Positions 8,219 through 16,218 of a stretch of 64,000 nt of DNA are shown here, piece by piece (the stretch's first letter is position 1; every line of letters begins with the position of its first letter). Under the pieces are notes generated by a model that saw nothing but the letters and a program-made list of their open reading frames with translations, searched no databases and was not told where the DNA came from. Source of the DNA: JAKQEM01 sp964391185 (lineage in GTDB: Bacteria; Patescibacteriota; Gracilibacteria; Peribacterales; Peribacteraceae); the NCBI GenBank assembly GCA_964391185.1, contig CAYMIX010000001.1, positions 173,309-237,308 of the forward strand, given 5' to 3'. Position numbers and translations under genes: made by a program.

Positions 8219-9031
8219 ATGGTTCGCAACGAGTCTGGATATGGGGTCTGGCTGGATAAGCCAGATGCCTTCATCTGGGCAGTGATTATGCACTTCTTTT
8301 CGCCGCTGCCCCGCTGGGTCAGTCGAGAAGACATTGTGCATGAGGGACGGGTGGCTCTTCTGGCGCAAGATCTGCGCTATGGAGATGCCACTCCCGAAAC
8401 GACGGGAAGGTATTGGTGGCGAGTGGGTCAGGCTGTGGGGAGCATGCTCTGGCGGGATTACGGAATCCCGAGCATGTTCACCCGTTGCCGCGGCCCATTC
8501 AATTCCGCCAAGCTGGCTACGGAGCCAGACAGCGCGGAAGACGCCGCTGCATACCTCGAAAAGCAGCGGCAAGAACCGATTCCCCAAGTTGAAGTCGAGA
8601 CGAAGGAGTGGGTCGACCACTACCTCGGCTTGGCTGAGGGGATCCTCCTCGATCACGATGATCCGGAGCAGGGCGAGAGGGATCTCATCGTCTTCGGTCT
8701 CTGGGTCGATGGCCACTCCCCCAAGGAGATTGCTAGCCGACCGGAGATCGATTGGCTCCAGGATCAGAAGTCGGTGGACCGGGCGCTTCGGCGCATCATC
8801 CATCGCCTCTGGGAATTCTTCGGTGTCGATCTTGAGTCACACGTGATGGTCGTTGGAGAGTTCAACGGGAACTCCAAGCGAACCAAGACTTCAGACTCCC
8901 CGAAGACTCGGTTTGCGAATTGGATTTCGCAACCGGGGAACCGCGAGCGGCACAACGAGAAGTGCCGCCAGCGTATGCGCGCAAAGCGCGCCGAAGCCAA
9001 GGCTAGGAAGGCCGCGGCTCAGCAGTCATAG
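8219..9031 (+). CDS. Sigma-70-like DNA-binding protein, candidate
   Basis: The 270-residue product has two segments reminiscent of sigma factors. SREDIVHEGRVALLAQDLRY followed by GRYWWRVGQAVGSML resembles region 2. LIVFGLWVDGHSPKEIAS followed by SVDRALRRIIHRLWEFFGV resembles the region 4 helix-turn-helix. The C-terminus is a basic tail (RMRAKRAEAKARKAAA), fit for nucleic-acid contact. A perfect SD (AAGGAGGTG) precedes the ATG. If it works as a sigma factor it could drive the array's own promoters; this is inference from motif shape only. Confidence 0.5.
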   Translation: MVRNESGYGVWLDKPDAFIWAVIMHFFSPLPRWVSREDIVHEGRVALLAQDLRYGDATPETTGRYWWRVGQAVGSMLWRDYGIPSMFTRCRGPFNSAKLATEPDSAEDAAAYLEKQRQEPIPQVEVETKEWVDHYLGLAEGILLDHDDPEQGERDLIVFGLWVDGHSPKEIASRPEIDWLQDQKSVDRALRRIIHRLWEFFGVDLESHVMVVGEFNGNSKRTKTSDSPKTRFANWISQPGNRERHNEKCRQRMRAKRAEAKARKAAAQQS

Positions 9032-9048
9032 ATATTCTCGTAGATGTT

Positions 9049-9075
9049 CAACACCGGCCATGTGGCAAGCCGGTG
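9049..9075 (+). promoter_or_regulatory. Intergenic hairpin (ACACCGGC/GCCGGTGT)
   Basis: An 8-bp perfect stem lies between the sigma-like and zinc-ribbon genes. It has no T run. The variant motif GTCTCAATC and the next start follow. Confidence 0.6.
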
Positions 9076-9124
9076 TGGTGTGCACAGTGCCACAGTCTCA
9101 ATCTCAATCGAAAGGTTTTCTGTC

Positions 9125-10621
9125 ATGGCTCTCTCATTCGTCTGCAGCAACACGGCGTGCGCTCGCGGCTTCAAGTCGACGGAGCGCTTCGTGCGCTCCA
9201 GCAAGGGCAAGTGCCCGACGTGTCTGAAGCGGGAAGGGATCCCCAAGATCTGCGCAGTGTGTTCGAAGTCCTTCATCTGGCACGAGCATTTCGCGCGGAT
9301 CGTCGGACACCCCGACCATCCGCAGATGTGTTGCCCGACTTGTACTGATCGGTTGACCAAGATGGCCAACCCGCAGCAACCGGTCGTGAAGGAGCGCGAG
9401 CTGCTCCATCTGTTCCCGCTGGCGCGGGTGCAGATCGACATGAGGTTCGCTGAGATCTGTGACCCGCAGGGGAAGGCCAACGATGGCCGAGTCCCCGCGC
9501 GGCGCCTCAGCATCCGCGACAAGCACGGAGTGTCATACGAAGGCCGTCTGGACATCTACGACTACCGTCCGGATGCGGAGCGCCACGCCGGATCACTCGC
9601 TCGAGTCCGCATCATGCAGGCTCGGCACGAGGGTGTCCGAAAGGTTGAAGTGAAGAGCGGAACGCCGCTTGGACCCAAGAGCGAGACGATGCTGATCTTC
9701 GACGACGCGCACAACGCGTACGTCTATCTCGTTCTCGAGCCGCCTGCACGCGACGACTGGGGCATGGAGCCCGCGGTCACCCTTTGCGCCCCGACCTATC
9801 ATCAGAAGTCGGCGCTCAAGGGCGGCAAGAGCGCGAGCGGAGGTGTCATTGAGGACCGGTCCTACTGGTCCAAGATGCTCACCTCGTGTTCACGCTCTGG
9901 TGCCCATGGAGGGGCGACGATCGTCGCGATTGTCGACGACGATCATCCGCTCATCATTCGGCAGGACAACAGCCGCTGGCGTTACGGACGCACGGAAGCG
10001 ACGCTCGAAGAGGCGGGGTTCCGCGAAAGCGGATTGGCCCGGCTCACCCTCTTCGTTCCCGGCGCCGAGTCGGAGTTGGTTGATCGGCTCAGCGCCGAGG
10101 GCTTCAAGTCGAAGCTGACGGAGAAGGGCGTGTTCGTCCGGCTCAAGCGGGTGGAGGATCAGCAGGACGTGTTCCTCCTTCCTGCAAACCTGCCGCGGCA
10201 CGAGTTGCGCGTCGAATCATGCGAGTCCGGTGGCGGTTACACCAACACCGGGCACGCGCAGATCGTTGCGGGTCTGAGGGGGCAACCCCTCACCCCGTAC
10301 GCGACCGCCGGCCACCGCGGGGATCTGGTCAACGGGAACCACGGATGGTTCTCGGAGCTGGAAGGCCTTGCCACGGTGCAGGCCTGCTGGTGGTCGAAGG
10401 CGGCAGTGCCGGTGACGGTCGAGCTGGCCACCCACCAGGTGGTGGTCGACGGCCTCACGGTTCGGCTGGTCTCGGAAATCCTCTATCAAGGGGATCCGGG
10501 CGAGCTGTCTGTCGAGCTCGACCAGTGCCGTGAGGCGGTGACAGCCGCTGCGGCGAAGTGCCGCGACTACCATTGTCGCGGATTGTTCTTCGCCGCTCAT
10601 CAGCCCATCCCTGCGCTCTGA
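9125..10621 (+). CDS. Zinc-ribbon protein of unknown function (498 aa)
   Basis: ATG 9125 is chosen over the in-frame 9044 because GAAAGG lies upstream and the protein then begins directly with metal motifs. Cysteine pairs (C-x4-C, CPTC, CAVC, CCPTC) in the first 80 residues suggest two zinc ribbons. The remaining 400 residues are alpha/beta with no recognised family. It is the last and longest gene of the GC-rich array. Zinc ribbons joined to a large unknown domain suggest nucleic-acid or protein binding; the function cannot be named. Confidence 0.65.
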   Translation: MALSFVCSNTACARGFKSTERFVRSSKGKCPTCLKREGIPKICAVCSKSFIWHEHFARIVGHPDHPQMCCPTCTDRLTKMANPQQPVVKERELLHLFPLARVQIDMRFAEICDPQGKANDGRVPARRLSIRDKHGVSYEGRLDIYDYRPDAERHAGSLARVRIMQARHEGVRKVEVKSGTPLGPKSETMLIFDDAHNAYVYLVLEPPARDDWGMEPAVTLCAPTYHQKSALKGGKSASGGVIEDRSYWSKMLTSCSRSGAHGGATIVAIVDDDHPLIIRQDNSRWRYGRTEATLEEAGFRESGLARLTLFVPGAESELVDRLSAEGFKSKLTEKGVFVRLKRVEDQQDVFLLPANLPRHELRVESCESGGGYTNTGHAQIVAGLRGQPLTPYATAGHRGDLVNGNHGWFSELEGLATVQACWWSKAAVPVTVELATHQVVVDGLTVRLVSEILYQGDPGELSVELDQCREAVTAAAAKCRDYHCRGLFFAAHQPIPAL

Positions 10622-10743
10622 GATGGGCTACCCCACCCCGGTGGGTTTATGAACTAGGCGATTGCTCTGGGGAGCGTCGCAGACCATATACGCCAGTCCA
10701 TGGGATTGGTAAGCAGTGGACCCAACGCGGTTCATTGCAACGA

Positions 10744-10773
10744 GGTTGCCGGTTCGCCGGCAGCCTTTTTTTT
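10744..10773 (+). terminator. Terminator ending the accessory array
   Basis: GGTTGCCGG and CCGGCAGCC form a 9-bp stem with a TTCG tetraloop and a run of eight T. A weaker CCCACC/GGTGGG hairpin follows the stop codon at about 10631. The space between holds no gene. Confidence 0.92.
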
Positions 10774-10847
10774 AATGTTCCACATCTTTATCTGCTCTTA
10801 CACAACTATCAGAACGTTGCTGATCATCGCTATGATTCAGTGTCTCT

Positions 10848-11693
10848 ATGGTTTCCATCAACATTCACGTTCCCCGGCCATTTCTTACGTTGATGCTTAT
10901 TGGAGGTGCATTCGTTGTGCTCACGCAGACGAATGCCGGCGCATCGTTCATGGGTGCAATTGGAGGCTCAGGCGGAACGCAGGCACAGACCGTCTTCGAT
11001 GCGGAACAGAATGTAAAACGCGTACGTGAAGAGCAGGAAGTGCTTAGTCGTCGTGAACATATTCTCCGTGAAGAGCTCGCAACGCTTGAACAAGAAGGAC
11101 GGTATATTCGCGATGAAGACGCACGTGCGCAGCTCGATGAAACGCGTCGCAGGCTGATTGCTCTCATGCAAGATAAGCACGTAGCAGAGCAGGAAATTCT
11201 TGCGTCGCTTCATCAGATTTGGGAAGCACAGGGGTATGCGATGCAGGCGTCACAAAGCGATGGTATATCAGCGAATTTCATCCAACTCACATGGCCAGTG
11301 GAACCAGAGCTCGGAATCTCCGCACACTTCGATGATGATGGATACAAAGCGCACTTCGGTATGGAACATCATGCGATCGATATCCCCGTCGCGCAGGGCA
11401 GCATCGTTGGCGCAGCGGCAGATGGTGTTGTCAGTAAAGTAACAGATAACGGCATGGGCTTTAGCTCGCTGATTATTCGCCACGATGGAGGCTTCGCGAC
11501 GCTCTACGGGCACGTCAGTGGATTCCTCGTCCAGGAAGGCCAGCACGTGCGCGCGGGTGATCCTGTAGCGCTCTCTGGAGGACAACCAGGTACAAAAGGC
11601 GCAGGTCGTATGACGACCGGCTCACACCTCCATCTCGAGCTTCTGAAAAATGGAATACAAGTTGATCCGCTGAATTATCTGCCATCACTCTGA
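10848..11693 (+). CDS. M23 (LytM) family peptidase with coiled coil
   Basis: The 281-residue protein has an N-terminal signal/anchor (FLTLMLIGGAFVVL), a coiled coil at about 50-130, and a C-terminal M23 domain. Zinc-ligand motifs are visible: HHAIDIP (H-x3-D) and HLHLE (HxH). The layout resembles EnvC/NlpD-type septal hydrolases or their inactive activators, but the metal ligands look complete here. It acts outside the membrane on peptidoglycan cross-links. TATGAT ends 11 bases before the ATG and there is no SD. Confidence 0.9.
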   Translation: MVSINIHVPRPFLTLMLIGGAFVVLTQTNAGASFMGAIGGSGGTQAQTVFDAEQNVKRVREEQEVLSRREHILREELATLEQEGRYIRDEDARAQLDETRRRLIALMQDKHVAEQEILASLHQIWEAQGYAMQASQSDGISANFIQLTWPVEPELGISAHFDDDGYKAHFGMEHHAIDIPVAQGSIVGAAADGVVSKVTDNGMGFSSLIIRHDGGFATLYGHVSGFLVQEGQHVRAGDPVALSGGQPGTKGAGRMTTGSHLHLELLKNGIQVDPLNYLPSL

Positions 11694-11707
11694 AAATATT
11701 CTGTCAG

Positions 11708-11768
11708 GAAGTACGGAAGTAAGGAGGGCACTGCCATACCTCGATACCTCCTTACTCCAGTAAGTTGT
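11708..11768. repeat. Inverted repeat between convergent genes
   Basis: Arms built on GTACGGAAGTAAGGAGG and CCTCCTTACTCC form a long imperfect hairpin. It could terminate both flanking genes and belongs to the short-unit inverted repeats seen across the window. Confidence 0.7.
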
Positions 11769-11770
11769 TA

Positions 11771-12730
11771 TTAACTCTGAAGTTCGCCAGCATTTGAAGG
11801 GCGAGAAGTCAGCTTCCCCGTCATCATTTCCTGATTACTTTCATAGGACTTCTGCATGATGATATTTGCAGCTTTTTCGTGATGGCGAACAGTGTGGAGG
11901 CCGATCTGTCCCGGGTTTTCCGCGGCAGTGTCTATCACGAGTGAACCGTAACGGAAGATGTAGCTGAGTGGTCCTGGGTAATAGGGTTTCACGTTTGTTA
12001 TCGATGGATAATTCACCTGGTTGATACTGCGTCCGAGAATATGTTGGTTCTGGAAAACTAAGCGATAATTGGTGACGTAAATAACGTCGTAACTGAAATC
12101 CAACCATGATTTCCACAGGAAGATCAGTGCGAAAATAAATAACACGACCGAGATCGCGAGTGGAGCGTAACCTTCAAATGTTAATAAAATCCCGAGACCG
12201 AAGATGATCGACACAATGGGAGGCAACACCCCGAAGATTAATGTGACCGGGCTTTTGGTGACGACGTACTGAACTTCTTCGCCCTGTAACAAGCCGATCT
12301 CGCGCTGCATGGTTTCTACTTCGTCGCCTTGCGCGGCTGCTTCGATTTCCCCGAGCTTAAAGAGACGAACGAGTCGGAGAATGCGAACGTATTCTGTGCC
12401 GAAGATGCCGCTGTAAAATGGAATGATCGAGAGTAAATCGACGATGCCGAAGAACGAAAATATGTACTGCCATTTGCTTGGAGCTGCATAGATGCGCATA
12501 ACGTATTCCACGGTGAAGAGCGCTACGAGTACGGCTTCAATACTGTGTACCACTTGTGCGTAACTGCGATAGGCAGGAAGGAATTCCAACGGCACAAGCG
12601 CGACAGATACCAGGATAAGCGCGATCAATCCAAAGTTAAACGCATGGCCAAGGTGTCCTTTGCCGTCGTGAAGGATGGCCCACATGTGTTGCCTGTTAAT
12701 CCGCCGTTTTTCGGTGCGGGTGAGGTCCAT
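11771..12730 (-). CDS. Voltage-sensor-like membrane domain fused to a bacterial PH domain
   Basis: The 319-residue protein begins with four helices like the S1-S4 voltage sensor of ion channels. S1 is about 30-50. S2 (57-81) carries FTVEYVMRIY. S3 (90-106) has an Asp. S4 (EYVRILRLVRLFKL, about 113-126) has basic residues every third position. The S5-pore-S6 module is missing. Two further membrane helices (about 163-209) lead into a YdbS-type bPH domain (YDVIYVTNYRLVFQNQHIL onward). It probably senses membrane state rather than conducting ions. TAGAAT ends eight bases before the ATG. dgt lies six bases upstream in transcription order, so the two may be cotranscribed. Confidence 0.75.
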   Translation of the reverse strand: MDLTRTEKRRINRQHMWAILHDGKGHLGHAFNFGLIALILVSVALVPLEFLPAYRSYAQVVHSIEAVLVALFTVEYVMRIYAAPSKWQYIFSFFGIVDLLSIIPFYSGIFGTEYVRILRLVRLFKLGEIEAAAQGDEVETMQREIGLLQGEEVQYVVTKSPVTLIFGVLPPIVSIIFGLGILLTFEGYAPLAISVVLFIFALIFLWKSWLDFSYDVIYVTNYRLVFQNQHILGRSINQVNYPSITNVKPYYPGPLSYIFRYGSLVIDTAAENPGQIGLHTVRHHEKAANIIMQKSYESNQEMMTGKLTSRPSNAGELQS

Positions 12731-12736
12731 TGAATG

Positions 12737-13813
12737 TTATTCTACCACAGGTAGAACGCCCAATTCAGCAGCTTGTAGCCAGGCGAATCCGTCGGTCATT
12801 CCTGCGACGTAATCTTTCACCGATTCTATCAGCGTGCCGCCTGTGCGCTCTTGAATGTTTAGAATCTTATCGTTTGGATGGCTGTAATAGTTGCGGCAGA
12901 GGAGCATCACGATCTCTTTTCCTTCATCGGCCTTCAGGCGGATTTTAGGGTGAGCATACATGCGCGTTGCGAGGAATTCGCGGAGTTGGTTCAGTCCCTG
13001 GCGCATGGTAGGCGTAAAGCGAATGCGTGCTTCCGGGGATGAATTGCCAAGCAATGGAGCGGACGTTTCGAGCAAATCTTTCACGATCAGATGGACGAGT
13101 GAGCCGCGCATGTACGTTCCCCGTGCTTTTGATCGGTCGTACGCTTCGCGCGCGAGTGGGATTTCGATCAATTCTTTCACTTTAAACAATGCAGCCATGA
13201 GGCCGTCATCACAGTCGTGCGAGAGGTATGCAATCTCATCGGCAAGGTTTGCCACTTCAGCTTCCAGTGATGGCTCTAATGTATGCCCGAACTCCGGATG
13301 TTTGAAGGAGTGCTTCAGGAGTCCTTCTTCCACTTCACGATTCAGATTTAGCCCTATGTACTGCGACGAACGCTTCTCCAAGATCGTGATGATTCTGAAG
13401 GATTGTTCGTTGTGTTCAAAGTGCGATCCATGTTCGTGCATCCACAAATTTATCGCCTCTTCGCCGGTGTGTCCGAATGGCGGATGGCCAAGGTCATGCG
13501 CAAGCGCGATACATTCTGCGAGGTCTTCATTGAGGCCGAGTGCCCGCGCGATATCACGGCTGATCTGGGCCACTTCCATCGTGTGTGTGAGTCGGGTGCG
13601 GAAGTGGTCACCTTCTCCGGAAACGAATACTTGCGTCTTTCCTTGAAGTCTACGAAAGGCTGTCGTGTGAATAATGCGATCGCGGTCACGCTGAAACGTC
13701 GAACGTGTTTCGTCTTGTGGTTCCTCTACTCTGCGTCCAAGGCGCCCTTCGTGAGGGACAGCGTTTGGATGCAATAATTTGTTGGCCTCTATTATGCGAT
13801 CGTGGATGTTCAT
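12737..13813 (-). CDS. dgt: dGTP triphosphohydrolase-like HD protein
   Basis: The 358-residue protein hydrolyses dNTPs (typically dGTP) to nucleoside and triphosphate. The early FRRLQGKTQVF segment and the HD motifs (RLTHTMEV and AHDLGHPPFGHTGE) are typical of deoxyguanosine triphosphate triphosphohydrolases; a later EIAYLSHDCDDG supplies the fourth metal ligand. Length fits the bacterial type 2 form. TATGAT ends nine bases before the ATG with no SD. The downstream voltage-sensor/PH gene starts six bases after the stop. Confidence 0.92.
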   Translation of the reverse strand: MNIHDRIIEANKLLHPNAVPHEGRLGRRVEEPQDETRSTFQRDRDRIIHTTAFRRLQGKTQVFVSGEGDHFRTRLTHTMEVAQISRDIARALGLNEDLAECIALAHDLGHPPFGHTGEEAINLWMHEHGSHFEHNEQSFRIITILEKRSSQYIGLNLNREVEEGLLKHSFKHPEFGHTLEPSLEAEVANLADEIAYLSHDCDDGLMAALFKVKELIEIPLAREAYDRSKARGTYMRGSLVHLIVKDLLETSAPLLGNSSPEARIRFTPTMRQGLNQLREFLATRMYAHPKIRLKADEGKEIVMLLCRNYYSHPNDKILNIQERTGGTLIESVKDYVAGMTDGFAWLQAAELGVLPVVE

Positions 13814-13879
13814 TGATGGTTCATCATACTCTATTTGTTGGTTTAACGATACTTAGTTGAATCGTTAATTCGAACAGTC

Positions 13880-13950
13880 ACGTTCTTCGTTGATTCGCAC
13901 TTCACGAAATACGAAGAACGATGTCACGAAGAACAAATCCCCGACCCAGA
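13880..13950. repeat. Short-unit inverted repeat (GTTCTTCG family)
   Basis: CGTTCTTCGTTGATTCG is followed by CGAAGAACG and CACGAAGAAC. The same units frame gatC/gatA (33990) and an S23 element (36154/37013). Confidence 0.7.
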
Positions 13951-13998
13951 CCAGAAAACCGTTAGCTGAGAACAAATCTGATTTTTTATAATCCCAGT

Positions 13999-14166
13999 GA
14001 ACCGTTGTAACAGTATGTCGCATCCCTGGTTGTGCCAGGTGGGTGGCCGCATCCCGAAGCCTCAGCTTGGGGAGATTAAGCCTCCCGAGTGCGATGTTAG
14101 AGAAGAAACATAACTGCTACTGACGTGGACCTGAGACTAAACCGAATTCTACTTCGTAAAATTCGG
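13999..14166 (+). ncRNA. Candidate structured RNA, about 170 nt
   Basis: TATAAT (13987-13992) opens a gene-free stretch with nested complementarity. CAGTA pairs with TACTG at the outside, CGCA pairs with TGCG, and inside are CCTGG/CCAGG and several GC-rich short helices. It ends with a CCGAATT/AATTCGG hairpin followed by few T. Size and a promoter-to-hairpin layout fit a small RNA such as a 6S-like RNA, but no conserved 6S, SRP or RNase P motif is visible. The identity is open. Confidence 0.4.
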
Positions 14167-14203
14167 AATTGAAAATGGATAATGGAGAATTATTCTTTGC
14201 GTG

Positions 14204-14890
14204 TCATGGTGAGCGGAGACGAACCATACACGAAAGAACATTACACCATCCGGCTGCTACTTTTTCATTGTCCCCTCCTCGGTACGACCAATATTTTTCG
14301 TGCATGCATTTCGTGCAGTCAGGATTTCGTTCGCGCTGATGTCGTGGAACGCCGATGTGGTCCAATTGTTCATCAGCGATTCCTTGCAGGTCTGCATGCC
14401 GGCCGCTGAAGAATCGAGGATTGAGACCGTCGAGTTCCGAGACAGGATCGGTAAACTCTGCACATTTCTCACACAGCGAAGGGCCTATTCCAACGAACGT
14501 TTCTGAAGCGTTGATATCGTATTCATGCATCAGTGCATTGAAGAACTCGAGGATTGTTCCAGCTTTTAATCCTTTCCATCCAGCGTGAATGACGCCAATC
14601 ACATTTTTCTGCGGTGCGTAGACAACAAGTTGTTGGCAGTCTGCTGCGCGAATTGTAAGCCACAAAGAGGATCGGCTTGTGATAACTCCATCGGCTTCTT
14701 CCGATCGTCGCATTGGTTTATCTGCAATAATAATGCGATTACCGTGAACTTGTTTAAGCGATACTAAATCCTCTGATCTGATTGCTTTGGCGATATCTGC
14801 GTCATGGGAAATACTGTCTGATTTAATTAAAAACTTTATTTCAAGGTTATTTTTGAACGGACTGAATATGCTGAAGGCTTCGTGGATCAT
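14204..14890 (-). CDS. pgeF: PgeF/YfiH purine nucleoside phosphorylase-type protein
   Basis: This is a 228-residue member of the DUF152/CNF1-YfiH family. Key motifs are LKQVHGN, ADGVIT, RAADCQ, GVIHAGWKGL (zinc His) and GIGPSLCEKCAEF. Family members show purine nucleoside phosphorylase/adenosine deaminase activity, and E. coli YfiH has been linked to peptidoglycan precursor editing. The start lies next to the left arm of the S23 #1 repeat. The C-terminal tail beyond RGGDNEK is atypical. Confidence 0.85.
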   Translation of the reverse strand: MIHEAFSIFSPFKNNLEIKFLIKSDSISHDADIAKAIRSEDLVSLKQVHGNRIIIADKPMRRSEEADGVITSRSSLWLTIRAADCQQLVVYAPQKNVIGVIHAGWKGLKAGTILEFFNALMHEYDINASETFVGIGPSLCEKCAEFTDPVSELDGLNPRFFSGRHADLQGIADEQLDHIGVPRHQRERNPDCTKCMHEKYWSYRGGDNEKVAAGWCNVLSCMVRLRSP

Positions 14891-14892
14891 AA

Positions 14893-15333
14893 TTGTTGTA
14901 TTGCTGTACTGTTATATTGCTAGCTTGAGGTCAGTAAATGCAATCAGATGGTGCACGTCTTTTGGGAGTGTAGTTAATGCTTCTTTTATAGATTGAAATT
15001 GCTCCTGAGTAATGAGATTTCTTGTAAATGCTTTATTGGTCCAATCAATGGTTTCCTGAATAGATCCATAGCTGTAACGATAAAAATGAATTTTATCCTT
15101 CTTTGTGTATCGTCCAAATCCTTCTGCAAGATTGGCTGCAATCGAGTCGGCTGCCCTGACATATTGTTTGCCTACTGTGTCCTTAGCAAAATAATTCCAT
15201 TGGAGTGTTATCTTCCAGATGTCGTTCGATAGTTTGAAAGCTTTCTTATAAGCAGTCATGTCATGTAGTTCTAAAAATCGTTTGTCCATGGTTGAATTTA
15301 GAATAAAGGTAAAGCAATACAGCAATACAGCCA
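14893..15333. mobile_element. S23 element #1: inverted repeats around an S23 gene
   Basis: Left arm at 14893-14922 (units TTGTATTGCTGTA, TTATATTGCT). Right arm at 15311-15333 (GCAATACAGCAATACAGCC). They are imperfect inverses built from the same units and enclose only the four-helix-bundle gene. The layout matches the perfect-TIR element at 30940-31460. No transposase is present, so movement would need help in trans. Confidence 0.6.
14912..15286 (-). CDS. Four-helix-bundle protein, 23S rRNA intervening-sequence (S23) family, copy 1
   Basis: ATG 15286 gives 124 residues starting MDKRFLELHDMTAYKKA. The S23 hallmark AADSIAANLAEGFGRYTKKDKIHFYRYSYGSIQET is present in order. The family forms pentameric four-helix bundles with a basic, probably RNA-binding surface, and is often found in 23S intervening sequences. 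Here it lies between protein genes inside inverted repeats. The upstream region has GCTTTAGTGCACTA, shared with the other two copies. It is more divergent than copies 2 and 3. Confidence 0.88.
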   Translation of the reverse strand, partial: DKRFLELHDMTAYKKAFKLSNDIWKITLQWNYFAKDTVGKQYVRAADSIAANLAEGFGRYTKKDKIHFYRYSYGSIQETIDWTNKAFTRNLITQEQFQSIKEALTTLPKDVHHLIAFTDLKLAI

Positions 15334-15360
15334 TAAAACAAGACGTAGCGCTGTAGTGCA

Positions 15361-16128
15361 CTAAAGCAGGTACTGAATTTTTTGAATAACTTGGTGTGTC
15401 GTATAGGAATGTTTCTGTTGTTCGAATAGCGCATCTCCCGCTTTCTTAATCGTCTGGCTCGCGTTATATGCAGCTTCTTGTGGCTTCATGCCTTGCGCAA
15501 TGAATCCTGCGGTAAGCCCTGCGAGTGCATCGCCTGTCCCTCCAACAGTTAAACCAGCATTTCCTCCGTCACTATTTTTCAGTGATCCATCGGGTCCGGC
15601 AATAATGTCTGTTGGGCCTTTAAGTAGAATCGTGATGCCGTATGCGACAGCAACGTCTCCAAGATGATCAGCGTCTACTTTCATTCGTTCCAGTTCACCG
15701 AGGTGCGGTGTGAGCACGGCTGATTTTCCGCGAACCCATTCAAGAGTTTCTGGTTGCAACGCAGATGCATCGAGAACAATCGGGCACGGCGCACCGGTGA
15801 TAATTTGCTTCATCACATTGAGCGCTGCAGCAGATCGGTCCAATCCCGGACCAATAACAGCACAATCCATACTCGCGAGCTGCTGGAGAATGGGGCCAAC
15901 ATCTTTGGTTCCCAATTCATCTTCTTTGAACGTGCGAACCTGAAAGTTGAGTGAAGCTTGTTTTGTGACGTCTTCGTGCGCAGGTGGTACAAACAGAAAG
16001 AGTAAATCTACGCCAGAAGCTTCTGCAGCGAGAGCTGAAAAGATTGGAGCACCATGAATGAATCGCGAGCCACCAATGATCGCTACTTTGCCATTCTCGC
16101 CTTTATGTGAAGATGGATGACGGCTCAT
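15361..16128 (-). CDS. nnrD: ADP-dependent NAD(P)H-hydrate dehydratase
   Basis: The 255-residue enzyme repairs damaged NADHX/NADPHX by ADP-dependent dehydration in the cytoplasm. The ribokinase-like fold is shown by GKVAIIGGSRFIHGAP near the start, VIGPGLDR, LTPHLGEL, LKGPTDII and the signature NAGLTVGGTGDALAG. The epimerase half (NnrE) is absent, as is common when the two are encoded apart. Its TAG stop lies inside the CTTTAGTGCACTA repeat that precedes S23 copy 1, so an insertion may have fixed the present end. Confidence 0.93.
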   Translation of the reverse strand: MSRHPSSHKGENGKVAIIGGSRFIHGAPIFSALAAEASGVDLLFLFVPPAHEDVTKQASLNFQVRTFKEDELGTKDVGPILQQLASMDCAVIGPGLDRSAAALNVMKQIITGAPCPIVLDASALQPETLEWVRGKSAVLTPHLGELERMKVDADHLGDVAVAYGITILLKGPTDIIAGPDGSLKNSDGGNAGLTVGGTGDALAGLTAGFIAQGMKPQEAAYNASQTIKKAGDALFEQQKHSYTTHQVIQKIQYLL

Positions 16129-16129
16129 T

Positions 16130-16218
16130 ATTGCTATATTGCTTTATGGTTGTATTGTTCGCTAGCGATAATCCTGCGTTCTGCTTGCTAACAATAAAGC
16201 AATACAACAATACAGCCA
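16130..16218. repeat. Short-unit inverted repeat (ATTGCTATA family)
   Basis: Arms (ATTGCTATATTGCTTTATGG and CAATACAACAATACAGCCAT) flank a 30-base centre with GCTAGC. It has the same units as S23 element #1 but no gene, so it is either an empty relative or an independent palindrome. Confidence 0.75.

Noticed and set aside
7131..9110. GTTTCAATC repeats as a CRISPR array
   Set aside because: Single short motifs hundreds of bases apart with genes between; no spacer-repeat periodicity.
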